64,000 nucleotides of DNA from Podocnemis expansa (lineage: Eukaryota; Chordata; Testudines; Podocnemididae). Under the pieces are notes generated by a model. It ran no database searches, was not told the origin of the DNA, and was given only the letters and a program-made list of their open reading frames with translations. The stretch spans positions 2,106,662-2,170,661 of the forward strand of contig ML682125.1 of assembly GCA_007922195.1 (NCBI GenBank), read 5' to 3'. Both the position numbers and the translations under genes were made by a program. Position 1 is the first letter of the stretch. The number at the start of each line of letters is the position of its first letter. Positions 31,746-43,095 of the stretch are shown here, piece by piece.

Positions 31746-33180
31746 GCATAGCTACCCCTCCAGAAATTCGTGCCATTACAGTTCAATAACCCTAAAAAAA
31801 AGCAAAGTTGGCTGACGTTCTGAGGAAGAGGACAATCCACAATAGCCTTAACCGTGGCCGGAGACTTACAGAGCCCATCAGCATCAATCATATGTCCTAA
31901 ATATTCAACCAAAGGCTGGAAAAAGTTTATATTTGTTTTGGTGAACGCATAGACTATACTCTTCCAGTCTTTGAAGAGTAGCTTTCATGTTTGTAAGGTG
32001 TTCCTCCTCATTTTTGCCGGTGACCAGGATGTCATCCAGATAGCACTGAACTCCTGATAAGCCACTTGAAATCTGGTCCATTGCCCTCTGCAACAAAGCC
32101 AGGGACGAAGTAATTCTGAAGGGTAAATGGCAGTAACTGTACAACTCCTTATATGTTACAGTAGTCATCAACTCTTGTGATCCTTCTTCAACATGCATCT
32201 ATAAGTATGCTCAACTAAAATCAGTCCTGCTAAATTTTTGTCTCCCAGCCAAACCTGCAAAGATGCCCTCAATGCAGGAAAGAGGATGTTGCTCTGCACA
32301 TAACACTGGGTTAACAGTGACCTTGAAATCACCACAGATCTGATTGGAGTCACCTTTCTTTACTATTGGGACAATGGGTGTCACCCACTGGCTGTGAGTA
32401 ACTGGCATTAAGACTCTCTCCTTGACTAGCTGCTCCAAATTTTCTTTTACCTTGGATCTGATGGCAAGTAGCACCATTCTGGCTTTCAAACATTTTGGTT
32501 GGCAATCAGGCTTAATATTTAACTTCATAGTGATTCCCTTCATGCTGCCTAAGTCAACTCCAAAAACAGCAGTGTGTTTTGATAGTACTGCTGCCATACT
32601 TATTTCTTTTCCAGTCAGTTGATGCACTTCTGCCCAATTAAGCTGGATCTTCCTGATCCAAGATCTTCTCATTAGTGTTCGGTAATTACCCTTCACCACA
32701 AATGGTGGTAGCCTTGCAGTCTGCTCATTGAGCTGTGCCTTCACATCAATAGTATTCAACAGGGAAACAGCCTCCCCAGTGTACATCTTGAAAACAACTA
32801 TTGTCAGCTTAAGTGGCAGATGTCTAAAGTCCTTCTCGTACACAATGTTAGAAACTAATGAAACGGCTGCACCTGTGTCCAATTCCATGTGTACGTATTT
32901 ACCTTCCAACAAAGGTGTCACCCAGAATTTACGTGGGCTAGCTCTTATAGACAAAATGTGGAGGGACTCTTCATCTTCTGATTGGGTGTCACTGTGATCA
33001 CCTGATGTCTGCTCTACTGCATGCAGAATTTCTCTCTTAATCCAATGAACCAATAGCTCATTTTTCTCTGGTCTGCCTCTTCTGTTTGGGTCATCCTTCC
33101 TTTGTTTGCAGGCATGTTCAATGTATCCTATCTTGCCACATTGTTGACACAGTAGTTTCTGACACCACCACTCCACTGCA

Positions 33181-33445
33181 AGGTGGTCCTGTTTCCCACA
33201 CTGGTAACATTCCTATCTCCCCTGTGTCTTGTGGGTAGGTTCTGGGGATACCCTATGCGCCCTGGCCCTGATTTGTTGTATGTCTTGGTCATGTTGGTTC
33301 ACTATGCAGGCCACACACCAGCCTGTCTACATGCAGCACTGCTTCTAACATGTTCTTGAAGTCACAGTGTGCTGCCAGCTTCTTCAGTGCTGCTAAAAAC
33401 TGTACAGCTGATTCACCTTCACCTGGCTTCCTCTAGTAGAACCTG
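33181..33445 (-). pseudogene. Gypsy gag C-terminal remnant
   Basis: The minus-strand text includes GESAVQFLAALKKLAAHCDF and VDRLVCGLHSE, the conserved end of Gypsy-type Gag, followed by a first Cys motif (CYQCGKQDHLAVEWW). A second motif, CQQCGKIGYIEHAC, lies at 33150-33120, with Tyr where His is usual. A nonsense codon separates it from pol. No LTR was identified upstream. Confidence 0.7.
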
Positions 33446-34467
33446 TAACTCTCTACAATTACCAGTGGTCTCAGGGAAAAAAGTGCTCCCAGAACTTCCA
33501 CTAGCTCACAATAAGGTTTTTGTTCTGGTTTCTCTTTTTAAAATAAATCACATAGCAAACTATATGTCTTTGCTCCAATACTTTAAAAAAAAAAACTGGC
33601 ACCTCCTTCTGTTAAGTTATATTATTTGCTATTATAAAATTTTGAAATTGGGCTGTTTAAGTTTCCCACAGATTGGAAGATCCATTTAATGGTTCAAGTG
33701 GTAGCCCACTAAGTGGAGCCATACTGCCCTCTTGTGGTTCTTGTTTATCTCTTCACTTGTATTTACAGAAAGTAGATCAGCTTTCAGAACAGCCAGCCAG
33801 CCCTTAGGCAAACATATCAGCTTCCAGAGCAACAAACCAATCCCCAGCAATCAGTTAATAAAAGTTAAGCTCCTTACACTGAGTTCTGGTGTTCCTTAGT
33901 TGCCAGGATTGTTGAGAATAGCCAACTCCATCTCATGTCCCATCCTTGTCTGCCAGTTATTGTGTTTTAGTGAATTATAATCCCATAACAAGAGGCAGCA
34001 TACTCAGAGCTCCATTTTCAATCTTTATTGGAAGAGAACCGAGAGGAGAGGGAACCAGACAGACAGGTTTCCGTAGCACTAAAACAACCCTCCCATCTAT
34101 CATTGTGGCAACCCTAATAATCTAAAGTAATCCAAAACACCACATCCAACAGCCAATCAAAGAATATTACAAAGCAAAGCTGCTCTGGGCAGCCAGTCAA
34201 ATCACCTGACTTAAAAAGTTTTTCTGCTTCAAAATAGTTTTTCTAGCTAGTAGCCATGTAATCATTTGCCTGTTTAAGGACCCCGAGTAATCCAGCTCAA
34301 CTGTGACCTCTCGAGAACCTCCAGAGTCCAGACCCTGCCAATCTGCTCCTGTGTCCACCTTGGCACCAGCTCCATCACAGTCATGCTCACAGTGATTCTC
34401 TTGCTAAGGTATGAACCCGTGTGACTGCTCCTTCACTCTCCCTAAACACTCACAATACAGTCTAATA
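33446..34467. other. M1AP intron 2; possible Gypsy 5' region or LTR remnant
   Basis: No gene is present. This should hold the 5' part of the Gypsy element, but I cannot identify an LTR boundary or primer-binding site. An A-homopolymer lies at about 33583-33593. Confidence 0.35.
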
Positions 34468-34654
34468 CAATGATTTTCAAACTTTTTTTCTTGGGACCCA
34501 GTTGAAAAAAATCATTTATGCCCACAACCCAAAAATTACATCTTTGAGCAATGTATTCCAGTCTCTTGGTGGCAGCATCAGGGGATGCCACAACCCAGTA
34601 CCTAAGGGTTTGTGACCCTGTACTGAGTCCTGACCCTATGTTTGAAAACCACTG
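34468..34654. mobile_element. Short hAT element, 187 bp
   Basis: The ends are CAATGATTTTCAAAC and GTTTGAAAACCACTG. The flanks GTCTAATA and GTTTAATA match at 7 of 8 positions. The inside reads TTGGGACCCAGTTG and TTTGTGACCCTG, a familiar vertebrate hAT-MITE pattern. Confidence 0.85.
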
Positions 34655-34886
34655 GTTTAATACAGCACCACTTCTTTAACCCTTTGTTCACCTGGCCTTC
34701 AATATATGTGGGAACCCCCCATTCCTCTCGAACACTTTGCAGTAGGTGGAGGGTGTTTGTCTTTTGACCACATATTTTTGAATACGGTTGTGATGTTTTC
34801 CCAAAAGAATGCTTGGTTCCCTTTCCATTTCAAAAAACCTTCTCTTTTGTTATACATTCCAGAGGGGTAGCCATATTAGTCTGTAT

Positions 34887-35065
34887 CATAGCCTTAACTA
34901 TGGTGGGGCAAATGGAGCTTTGCCTGGGGCGTGACAGAGCAGCTCAATAGAGCTGCTCTATTAAAAAGCACGTTTCATGGCACCAGCCCCAAGCGCCACT
35001 AATTGCAAGGCGTGTGTTCCGATCAGAATGCACCCCAGCTGCTCAAACAGAGTGTTACAGCTCTG
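34887..35065. mobile_element. hAT element, 179 bp, perfect TSD, inside a Penelope copy
   Basis: This is the same family as 1578-1755 (interior ATTCCGATCAGAATG-type text, GAATGCACCCCAG). It is flanked by the perfect 8-bp duplication GTCTGTAT (34879-34886 and 35066-35073). Removing it restores the Penelope text GTCTGTATACAGC. Confidence 0.88.
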
Positions 35066-35127
35066 GTCTGTATACAGCAAAAAACACAAAAGGCCAGGGG
35101 ACCCTAAAGACTAATAAATTTCTTCAG

Positions 35128-35167
35128 GCATAAGCTTTCCTGGGCTACAGCCCACTTCGTCAGATGC
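35128..35167 (-). ncRNA. Hammerhead-ribozyme-like motif in Penelope terminus
   Basis: On the minus strand it reads GCAT, core CTGACGA, stem II GTGGGC with GCCCA, core GAAA, then GCTT and ATGC. The outer GCAT/ATGC pair as stem I, and helix III is almost absent as in other short-helix hammerheads. All conserved core bases are present. Activity is not shown. Confidence 0.55.
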
Positions 35168-35290
35168 ATGAAGTGGAAACTACAGTTAGGAGTTTGAACT
35201 TCATGCATGTAACAAAGTGGGCTGCAGCCAAGGAAAGCTTATGCCTGAAGAAATTTGTTAGTCTTTCAGATGCCACAGACCTTTCATTTT

Positions 35291-35560
35291 AGTTTTGTTA
35301 TACAGAGATTCAGTTGTTGCTGGAGAAGTACTGCCCCTTTGTTGTTCCCAGGGGTGGTGTGAAGTTATTTCAGATTACTGGGTGGGGGGGTTGAGCTGGC
35401 TTTGTGTAACAATGATAAGAGAAACGCCTGGATATTACATTTAGCCTTTGCTGTAAGCAACTTCATCTGGTCCTTGTGGCCTGTTTTTTCAAATCCCTCC
35501 TTTGCTGACTTCTGTGAAACCTATAAAAAGTGATCCACAGGATGCTTAACTTCTTTACAC
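35291..35560. other. Intronic stretch, nothing recognised
   Basis: There is a short G run (ACTGGGTGGGGGGG) near 35380 and no gene or transposon terminus. Confidence 0.4.
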
Positions 35561-36688
35561 ATGTAAGGTAAGCTTAGAAGCTGTGCCTAACAGCTTTTGG
35601 GGAGGGGGGCATCTAATCTGCATGGGTTCTGTATTAGCATGAACACAAAGAGCACAATTAGGTATTAGCATACTGGATGCAGGGCATAGTGGGTAATGGT
35701 ATTTGACATTAATCTGATCACGAATCTGTCAAGATCTGTAATTCTACTGAAGGGAAATATAAAATACTGTCTTTTGTGAATTGCTACTCTCTGTTTGTTT
35801 CAAATCTGTCTGGGTTAGTTAAAGGGTAAAAGCTACCCTTAGTTAAAAAAAGATTTGTAGGAAAGGTGACCACATGTTTCAGCCTGAAAGAAGTTGAAGA
35901 TGGGTATAGGAAGTCTGAGGCTATTTCTGCCTGTCTTCCTATTGCTTCCCCTGTCTTATGATAGCTATGGCTAGATTTCTTCTGAGGCCTTTGTCATTTA
36001 GATAGAAGTAGCTGTTTGCAGCTACTTAAAGTTAAGAGCTGGAATCACTAGGGAGAGAAAATCCTCTCTCTGAGCTGAGATTACTGAAGGGAAGCCAGCA
36101 GATGGTGAAAGCGGCAAGCTGGGTGCCATGAGTGACTGGTAGGTGTAGCTAGCGGATGGTGAGAGCAGCCAGCGGTGAGCTGGGTGGTGTGAGTGACTGG
36201 TGGGTAGAACTGGCAGACAGTAGGCGGAGCCATGGGACGTTGCTAGTAGATGGAGTGAGTGGCCAGTAGATGGCGGACAGCTGGCGTGAAAGACACTCCC
36301 TACATTCCCTACAGTTGGTTGGGAGCCTAGTTAGCACTGATTCTCCAGACCAGTGCCGGTTTTGCCATTAAGTCTTGTATGTTCTGTTATGCAGTGTGAG
36401 TTGTTGGGAACTTTGTTCTGTACTGATTTGCTAGATCAGTGCTGATTTCTGTTATTTGGCCTCTTACATTCTGTTTTACTACTATTAAAAATTCTGTTTT
36501 CTACACTCACACTTGTTCTTGTGAGTGGGGAAACCATACCCCTTTGGGATGCCCAGGGAACAGTGCAGGATTTCCCAGAAATCTGGGTGGGGGTCTGAGC
36601 CGGTTGGTGGTGCTACATTATTAGGAAACCCCTAGGTATAGAACCTGGCCCTTGTTCTGCCAGCCTGCCCTGGCAGAAGTGTTACATG
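35561..36688 (+). mobile_element. Possible LTR-type repeat
   Basis: Features that suggest an LTR are an ATTAAA signal at about 36483, a following TTGTTCTTGTGAGTGGGG segment, and a terminal GGCAGAAGTGTTACA near 36686. The part 36095-36300 has degenerate GTGAGTGACTGG repeats. I see no paired LTR or internal genes, so the class is tentative. Confidence 0.3.
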
Positions 36689-36715
36689 CATAATAACATC
36701 TAATTCAGGGGTCTC

Positions 36716-36900
36716 AAACTCATGGCCTGAGGGCTGGATCGGGATCAATTTTTTTTGTTATGATCAGAAAATGGACTGCAAAATGACACTTTTTTGCTCT
36801 GAACATGGAGGGGGAAAAGGCTACAAAACTTGTGTGGCCACATGGACCCCAACAGGTGTCCTGCCTTCCAAGGTGGCCCCCCCACATTCATTATAACTGT
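36716..36900. mobile_element. Partial hAT element of the CAGGGGTCTCAAAC family
   Basis: The left end CAGGGGTCTCAAAC is clear at 36716 and is followed by CATGGCCTGAGGGCTGGA. The right end was not found; the approximate end is a guess. Confidence 0.5.
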
Positions 36901-36973
36901 CTGTGCCAAACTGCATGCACCCATGACAGCCGTTGAAACTGTAAGTCTGTAAGAGCCCTTGTTTCACACTCAC

Positions 36974-37284
36974 CACAAAGGGGAGCAGGCACTCATGCTG
37001 GTTCTGCACCACATAGAGGCTCAGCACTGGGATGCGACACGGACCTGCCAAACTGCATACCAGACTGAAAAAGTTTTCCAGGGCTTCACAAAGTTTAGAA
37101 CAAGTGTTGGCCCAAAATGGTGGCTTGACATCCACTATGAGAATCTGTGGGAGCTGCCATGTGTGTGCAGTGGCATAAGCTTTGCCAGCAGTATAGCCTC
37201 TCTTTGTTTCTGGAAGTGTTTTTCTGAAATTCATGGCATCCAACCAGGAAACAGAGCACCAGCTGTCCAATTGCTGATCTGCGT
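36974..37284 (-). CDS. M1AP: M1AP exon 2: 5' UTR end, start codon and N-terminal coding part
   Basis: The exon runs from a strong acceptor (TTTTTTGCCCTTCTCAG, AG at 37285-37286) to a GTGAGT donor at 36968-36973. The start codon is the ATG at 37232-37234 (MNFRKTLPETKRG), giving 50 nt of 5' UTR and 87 codons, ending in phase 0 after LLPFV. The stretch PQILIVDVKPPFWANTCSKL, then CEALENFFSLVCSLAGP and VVQNQHECLLPFV, matches by memory the human M1AP N-terminus (WADICTNLCEALQNFFSLACS, then QDQHECILPFV), a von Willebrand A-like region. The ATG chosen sits at about the same distance from these motifs as in human. Upstream in-frame sequence before the acceptor is intron. Confidence 0.93.
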
Positions 37285-38360
37285 CTGAGAAGGGCAAAAA
37301 AGAGAAAATTGGAATGAATGAGAGCAGGGCCACATCAAGGCCCAGGAAACCTAGGATGGCCCACTATTATGGACACCTGTCCCTCCCCACCATAGTGGTG
37401 CAAGGCCTGAGGGCACTGGCTCGGCCAGCATTGGGGCTGGGGGGAAGCAGGGTCTGGGGTTAAGGGGGGTTCTGGGGCCCAGCTGGCACTGGGGAGGGAC
37501 TCAAGGCCTGGTAGTGCTGCAAGGAGGGGAGTAGGTCCCATGGCTCAGCCAGTTGTCAAAAGGACCCTTGGGTCAGAGTCCACAGCATTTCTGCCCTGCA
37601 CCAGGGCAGGCAAGCCAGCTGATGGTAGGCAGTGGCAGTGTGCTGGTTGTCCAAGGCCAGATTTTTGACAAGGCTGCAGGACCCCCTTTAGGCTGGGACT
37701 TGGGGCTACAGCCCCTGAAGCCCCTGCCTTAATCCAGCTCTGAGTGAGGCTATCACCTTGTGAAATGGTGCCAAATCCAACTTCAGCCCTTCTTAAGGTA
37801 GCCTTGGGTATAGCAGGAAAGTAACCAATGCACACAGAGAGGTAAGAAAGTCAAATGCTTCAACCTTGAAAATGCAAGTGATCTCTCCTGGGACCAACAG
37901 CCTGACCCCAGCCCCCTTGTTGGGAGGGAGTAGCCTGAGGACTAAGAAAAAGCAGCAAGTGAGACCTGAGTTTAAAATATGATAAGGCAACAACAACAAA
38001 GGAACACTGCAAATTGGGACTGCATAGGTCTAAGTCATCCATTGTGGGCAGGGAGGAATGAATCTTATCCTGCAGGCTCTGAGTCAATTCTTAACTATTA
38101 CGGTGAGTCTTGTCTTGATCTCTGTGAAGGGCAGATTATTCCACAGCAGCAGAGTTTTCAGGCCAGTCTGAAATGTGAGGTTCCGGCCACTGCCAGAGAC
38201 AGGATACAGGATACTAGATGTCCCAAGAATGGAAATTCCTATGTTCTTTTCAGCCACACTCTACAGCCCTGGTACATCCTCCACTGGACTAACATATTTG
38301 GTTCTGGCTATCACATTACCACATAGTGACAAACTCAGTCAGCTCAGCAGGGCATCCGTC
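37285..38360. other. M1AP intron 1, with a small L3/CR1-like fossil
   Basis: No gene is present. Around 38185-38225 the words GGCCACTGCCAGAGACAGGA and GGATACTAGATG look like the ancient L3/CR1 tail found across amniotes. A non-coding M1AP exon 1 should lie somewhere between here and about 57 kb, but I cannot pick it out. Confidence 0.4.
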
Positions 38361-38460
38361 CTGTCTCCTCATTTGTAAACTGAGGCTAATCCTATTTACC
38401 TCCTTTGCACAGCACTTTCAGATGTATCGATGTAACATACTATAGAAGAGCTAAGTGATG
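38361..38460 (+). mobile_element. MIR-like SINE fragment
   Basis: CTCCTCATTTGTAAACTGAG, then CCTATTTACCTCCTTTGC and ACTATAGAAGAGCTAAGTG, follows the 3' half of MIR/CORE-SINEs. It is strongly eroded, consistent with an ancient amniote element. Confidence 0.55.
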
Positions 38461-40317
38461 TTAAGAAAATTGTAACTTTACTAAGTGGTAGCTAAGGGGA
38501 TGGAGACCAGCTTACAGGAATTAAAAGTGAAAATAATCAAGAGAGACCCAGTTAGAATCGTTAAAAGGGGCATGACAGGAGTAAAGGATAGAAATGAAGA
38601 AAAGGACATTTTAGACTCTATGTTTTTTCTACACTTGGAGTGGGAAACAACTTTAGTAACGTGGTATTGTGTCCCAAATAAAGGGGTTGAAGCCTCTTTA
38701 CATGAGGCATTAAAATAGATTGGATAAAGAGCTGAAAAGCATTTAATAGGAAACAATCTTCCCCTGGCCCCTGGAAGATAGACTAGATGAACCTACAAGG
38801 GCTTCTATCTCTGATGCCTATGTTTCCTACACTCTGGTTCTTCATCTGTATCTTCCAGAACAGTTGCATGAGGGTTCAAGTTAGAGACACAGTGAGCATT
38901 CTGCATAAGAGCCTGAATAAAGTCTGAGAATAAAGACACTTAAAGGAGAAAATAGGAAATTAAACCCACTGTTTTGCTCACAAAAATTGTGGGGCATAAA
39001 TTAACTTCCCTAACTGTAGCTGATGGCTCTATTATGAGTCTTGCAGCCAAATAACCAAATCTTGAAAACCTCATTCTGAAAAGAGACAAAGTGACATCAG
39101 AATGGTGGGTATTTTAACTCTGTGAAGGTCAATTTGTATATACCATCACTGGACAGCATTTTGTGTGCCTGGGTCTCCCTTTCCCTATGTGACAAAGGAA
39201 GGCTCATTCATTGCTGTGACATTTTGCCCCTTTTCCCAGAGATCCTGCAAAAGACTTTCTGAGGACCTAGTGGTCAGTAAGCAGAGAAATGGTGTGTGAG
39301 AGGAATGGGCTAGGGGGCAGATGTGTCTGTGTGTCATACTGGCCCTATTACCCTGCAGCCAAGCCAGAGGAAAGTTGACACTGCTAGAGGTTCAGAGTAA
39401 ACACTCCAGCACTTAAAAGCTTAAAAGCAGAAAATTCATATAGGAACTTGAACAGTTCTTAAATGATTCTTGCTCAGTTCCTCCCTTGTTCCCACTTCCC
39501 CTCTGTATGCAAATCTTAGGCACAAGAACCAGAACCTTCCTATTAAAAACAAAAGACTTCTTCCTTCATCACAGAACCTAAATGCAGCCTAAAAATCTCC
39601 TTTTACCGCACTAATGTACATGTTTTTGCTCAAAGCAAGCAATGCGACTTTTTGTATGTTGAAGTTGGTTAAAATTAAGCTATTTTGCTAATAACAATAA
39701 AAAAAGCATTTAGATGTCCTGGTGCTCAGACAGATAAGTGATTGTATAATGATACCATTAAACTGTACGTATCTATTCCCTAAAAGTCAGAATCTGATCC
39801 ATTACAGTTGTGTAAATGCACATTAGTTCCAGTGAAATAATTAAGTTACGTTGGATTTATTCATGTGTGATGTTGGTCAGAAGCTGTCCATTTTGTATTC
39901 CAACATAGCTTTTTGTTTCCTGATAAAATCTGCTGAATCATCTATATTTTTAGCTTCTTTAAGGAGAAATACTACATATTTCTTACAGGTCTCAATAGGA
40001 CTAACCAAACAAATTTTCCTATTGCCTGAATGCTGGAGAGAGGATCCGTGTAGCTCTCGCTGGGACAGAGGCATTCCTGTCTGTCTCAAGTAATGTCAAC
40101 AAAACTGCTGTATTCAGATTCTGGGATCTTTGTCAGCAGTGACAAGGCAGAAAAATAATCCTGATTTTCAGTTAACAGACAATGATTTCAGGGTTGATGG
40201 CAAGTCTTAATATCTTGTTTTCCTTTACAAGTTGAGCTTATTTCATATGAACATACAGAATACCTAGGTGTCACTTTATCTACTGGTAGTCCCTCTCCTG
40301 AATGATTTCCTAGATCT
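38461..40317. other. M1AP intron 1, mostly unrecognised
   Basis: A CR1-like tail fossil is probable at about 38745-38820 (GACTAGATGAACCTACAAGG). The rest is AT-rich without recognised features. Confidence 0.4.
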
Positions 40318-40373
40318 TGAACTGAAATGACTTCACCACCTAACCTGAACTGAAATGACTTCACCACCTAACC
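40318..40373. repeat. Exact 28-bp tandem duplication
   Basis: The 28-base unit starting TGAACTGAAATGAC occurs twice without mismatch (40318-40345 and 40346-40373). It is a recent local duplication of no obvious function. Confidence 0.95.
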
Positions 40374-40504
40374 TGAGGACAAACTTTGCTTGTCATTCTT
40401 TGTTTGAGAAAAGGTTCCTTCCTACACCTCCCCCCCCTTCTCTTCTTCAAATGGAAGCAAAACATAGCTGATGTAGTCAAAACTTCGAAGAGGGATTTTA
40501 TCTT

Positions 40505-40675
40505 ACACTGGTGGTGGACTCTCCATCAGTTACATTTTTTAAATCAAGGTTGGATAGAGCTGCTCTAATGGATCTGCTCTACAAATTATTTTAGAGAAGT
40601 TCCATGGCCTGTGTTACATGGAATGCCAGACTAGATGATCACAATGGTTCTTTCTGGCTTTTGAAGCTATGAATC
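40505..40675 (+). mobile_element. Old CR1 3' end
   Basis: The order GTGGTGGACTCTCCATC, ATCAAGGTTGGATAGAGC, then CCAGACTAGATGATCACAAT and TTCTGGC is that of an old CR1 3' end. The divergence is high compared with the copies at 1 kb and 17-21 kb. Confidence 0.75.
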
Positions 40676-41904
40676 TAACTTGCTAGTGTGTCATCCAAAA
40701 CACAGCCAGGTTTGGCATCTTAAATCTCTGTAATGAACTAATTTCTCTCTTCCTCTTCTGTTGTTATCACTGAAACCACACAAAGGCATTTATCTTGCAG
40801 CTATCCACCTTATCAAGGGCTCCAGTTTACTAGGCATTCAACAACTCTGTATTAAGATCCTACCCTGCCCTCTCTGGACTACATAGATAAAATAAACTAA
40901 AATGCATGCATACTGATTAACATTTTGCCTTGTTGTAACTGTTCCCTCCTCACTGCTCCCAATGTTCTCATTGCTTGCTGTGTTTTGTTTCATTTGGACT
41001 GTAAATGTGCAGGACAGCAACTTGTCTTTTCACTTGTTTGTAAAACTCTAACCACATTTTGAAACTATATTGTTGTGAAAAGGTTGGAGTGGTTGGACAT
41101 AGAATTAATGGACCATCCTCATTGTTACAGAAGCTGGCAAATCAAAGATCATGGTCGGTTCTGCCCTCACTTATGCTCCAGGCAATAGATCTGGCTCTGA
41201 ATAATTAAACACAACTGTAAGATTTCACATATAAACACAAAGGGGCATATTTTTCTTTTGTAGCAAACATTTTTGGCTCCAGTTGCATGTAGTTTCATGA
41301 TAATGTGAAAAGTTGTGGCTGTCATGCAGTTTTGGGGAGGCAGGGAGATTTCCCTCTTTCCCCATGCCTTGTAGCCTAAGGTAGGTGCACTAAACTGCAA
41401 GCCCCGATAGCATGAGCGCCCCAAAGTTCTACTATAGTTTTTACTGTTTACACCTACAAGAGAATAAGAATTGGATGAGAGCTGTGCTACAGATCTGACA
41501 ATTGTGTACTTGAGTCCTGCTGGTGACCTATATGGGGGTTAAAAATATACGTGTACATACAGGATGCTTAATTTTACCTTAATGGTCTGGGGGTCATTAG
41601 AAACATTGAGAATATAGGGCTAACGGAAGGATACACTGTGGAGTCAGCTAAAGGGAATTTGAATATTTGGAATTATGCTGTACTTATAAAAATTAGTGTA
41701 AGAATCCTGGAGTGATTTAATATTGTCTTGTATTTAGAAGTGAAAGTGGAGAATGTCATTTTTTTAATTGTTGCAATTTTAATGTTAATGAGAACTCTCT
41801 CTTTAAGAAAAGTAGGTGGAAGACTGAGAGCAGTGTGTAAGAAAGGGGAAGACCCTGCCTATGTGAGCTCCAGCAGAGTCAGAACTTGATTTAATAATTG
41901 ATAT
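40676..41904. other. M1AP intron 1, nothing recognised
   Basis: This is AT-rich DNA without recognised repeat ends or reading frames of interest. Confidence 0.45.
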
Positions 41905-41907
41905 TTA

Positions 41908-42075
41908 GAGGGGTAGCCATGTTAGTCTGCGTAGAGAAAAAAACAATGAGAGTCCTGTGGCACTTTATAGATGAACAGATGCATCTGACGAAGTGGATTG
42001 GAGCCCATGAAAGCTTATGTCCGAAGAAATCTGTTTGTCTATAAGGTGCCACAGGACTCTTGTTGATTTTCTCTA
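41908..42075. mobile_element. Penelope-like terminal copy
   Basis: The left part is minus-sense (GGGGTAGCCATGTTAGTC, then AGAGTCCTGTGGCAC) and joins a plus-sense terminus from 41975 with a hammerhead-like core and the tail GTGCCACAGGACTCTTG. Confidence 0.82.
41981..42020 (+). ncRNA. Hammerhead-ribozyme-like motif in Penelope terminus
   Basis: The elements are GCAT (41981-41984), core CTGACGA (41985-41991), an imperfect stem II (GTGG with CCCAT), core GAAA (42009-42012), GCTT, then ATGT. Stem I pairs GCAT with ATGT, with one G-U. The cut expected for this class would fall after 42016. Core bases are intact; activity is not shown. Confidence 0.55.
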
Positions 42076-42364
42076 GAAAGCAGCCTTACTTTCCAGCGTG
42101 TAGCATTAGTTCTTGTAGGGTCTGGTAGTCTCAGGGCAATAGTAACTGTGCGTTATAGACCCTTTTTCCTGTAAGGCACAGGTTAGAATCCTGCCCAACC
42201 TGATAGGAATCAAAAGTAGTTTCTATCCAATTGAATGGTCTATGTCTTCTACAGAAGATGAGTTTGGTGGATCTCAGGTCCAGTTTCCATAGCACAAGCC
42301 CCCATGTGTTGCACTAGATTAGCAGACCTGTGTGGCACAGACTTTTATTATGTTTTTCCAACAG

Positions 42365-43095
42365 CAGGGATTCCCAACCTTTTTAAGGCTGGGGACCCCT
42401 GAGGAAGGTAAAAAAGTTTTGGGGACCCCCTGCATGCCGCCACAGAGGGGCAGTGCGCCACTGGCAGAATCTGGCCCACGGGGGGGGGGTCAGAATCTGG
42501 CCTGCACCACTCTCAGTTCCAGGAAGCGGGATCCCCCTGGGGCAGGGGGCCATAGTCACGGCAGCCCCAGCTCTCCAGCAGGGGAATGAGGCTCCAGCGG
42601 CTCCTGGGCAGGGGCTGCGAGCCACGGCCCCATTCTCCTGCCAGGAATGGGGGCTGCTGCGGCTATGGCTCTCTGTGCGGGGGGCACCCTGCTCCCTGGC
42701 AGGGGAATGGGGCTGCAGGCAGTTCCTGGGCAGGGGTCCATAACGACGGTAGCCCCCACTCTCCAGCAGGGGAATGGGGCTGCAGTGGCTCCTGGGCAGA
42801 GACAGAGAGCCATAGCCATGCAATGCTGCCGCCATGGCCCCAATCTCCTGACAGGAGCAAGGTCTGCTGTGGCCAGGGCCCCTAGCCAGCCCCTGCAGGG
42901 GAGGGAAGCCACGCCAGAGGCAGCATTGGTAGCCAGTGAGTGGTGGCAGCAGGAAGCCCTTTGTGACCTGCAGCCCTGCCAGGATCCAGCCCCAGTGTAA
43001 GGACTAGGGCCACAGCTGGGTTCTGGCCCCCAGTGGGGGAGCAGCACCAGAGACCCCCTCAAAGAGGTCCAGGGACCCCAGGTTGAGAACCACTG
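42365..43095. mobile_element. hAT element of 731 bp with internal degenerate tandem repeats
   Basis: The ends are CAGGGATTCCCAACC and GGTTGAGAACCACTG. The flanks TCCAACAG and TCTGACAG match at 6 of 8 positions. The middle (42540-42880) is a degenerate repeat of about 60-70 bp built around CTCTCCAGCAGGGGAATGGG and CTCCTGGGCAGGGG. The long frames here on both strands come from the repeat and are not genes. Confidence 0.8.

Larger units (their letters stand above)
30380..33230 (-). pseudogene. Gypsy (Metaviridae-type) retrotransposon pol, split by insertions
   Basis: Read on the minus strand from 33230: nucleocapsid-type Cys motifs (33230-33120), protease with MELDTGAAVSLV near 32885, and RT (KKGDSNQICGDFKVTVNPVL near 32320, catalytic CYLDDILVTG near 32040, VEYLGHMIDADGL near 31905). 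RNase H has LACDASLYGAGAV near 31045, SDHQPL near 30645 and a NADSLS end near 30505. No integrase is found after it, so the 3' part is lost. Two blocks of later sequence interrupt the gene: 31236-31745 (Penelope fragment with a Harbinger MITE inside) and 30823-30990 (palindromic Penelope fragment). Frameshifts occur near 32210 and 31910. This is an old endogenous copy and is not active. Confidence 0.88.
34861..35290. mobile_element. Penelope-like palindromic terminal copy, split by a hAT element
   Basis: The copy starts with AGAGGGGTAGCCATATTAG (34861 onward), is cut at 34886, and resumes at 35074 with TACAGCAAAAAACAC. The left arm is minus-sense and contains an intact hammerhead-like core (35128-35167). 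The right arm is plus-sense (35203-35285) with a decayed core. The arms are inverted copies of the same terminus. Confidence 0.82.
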
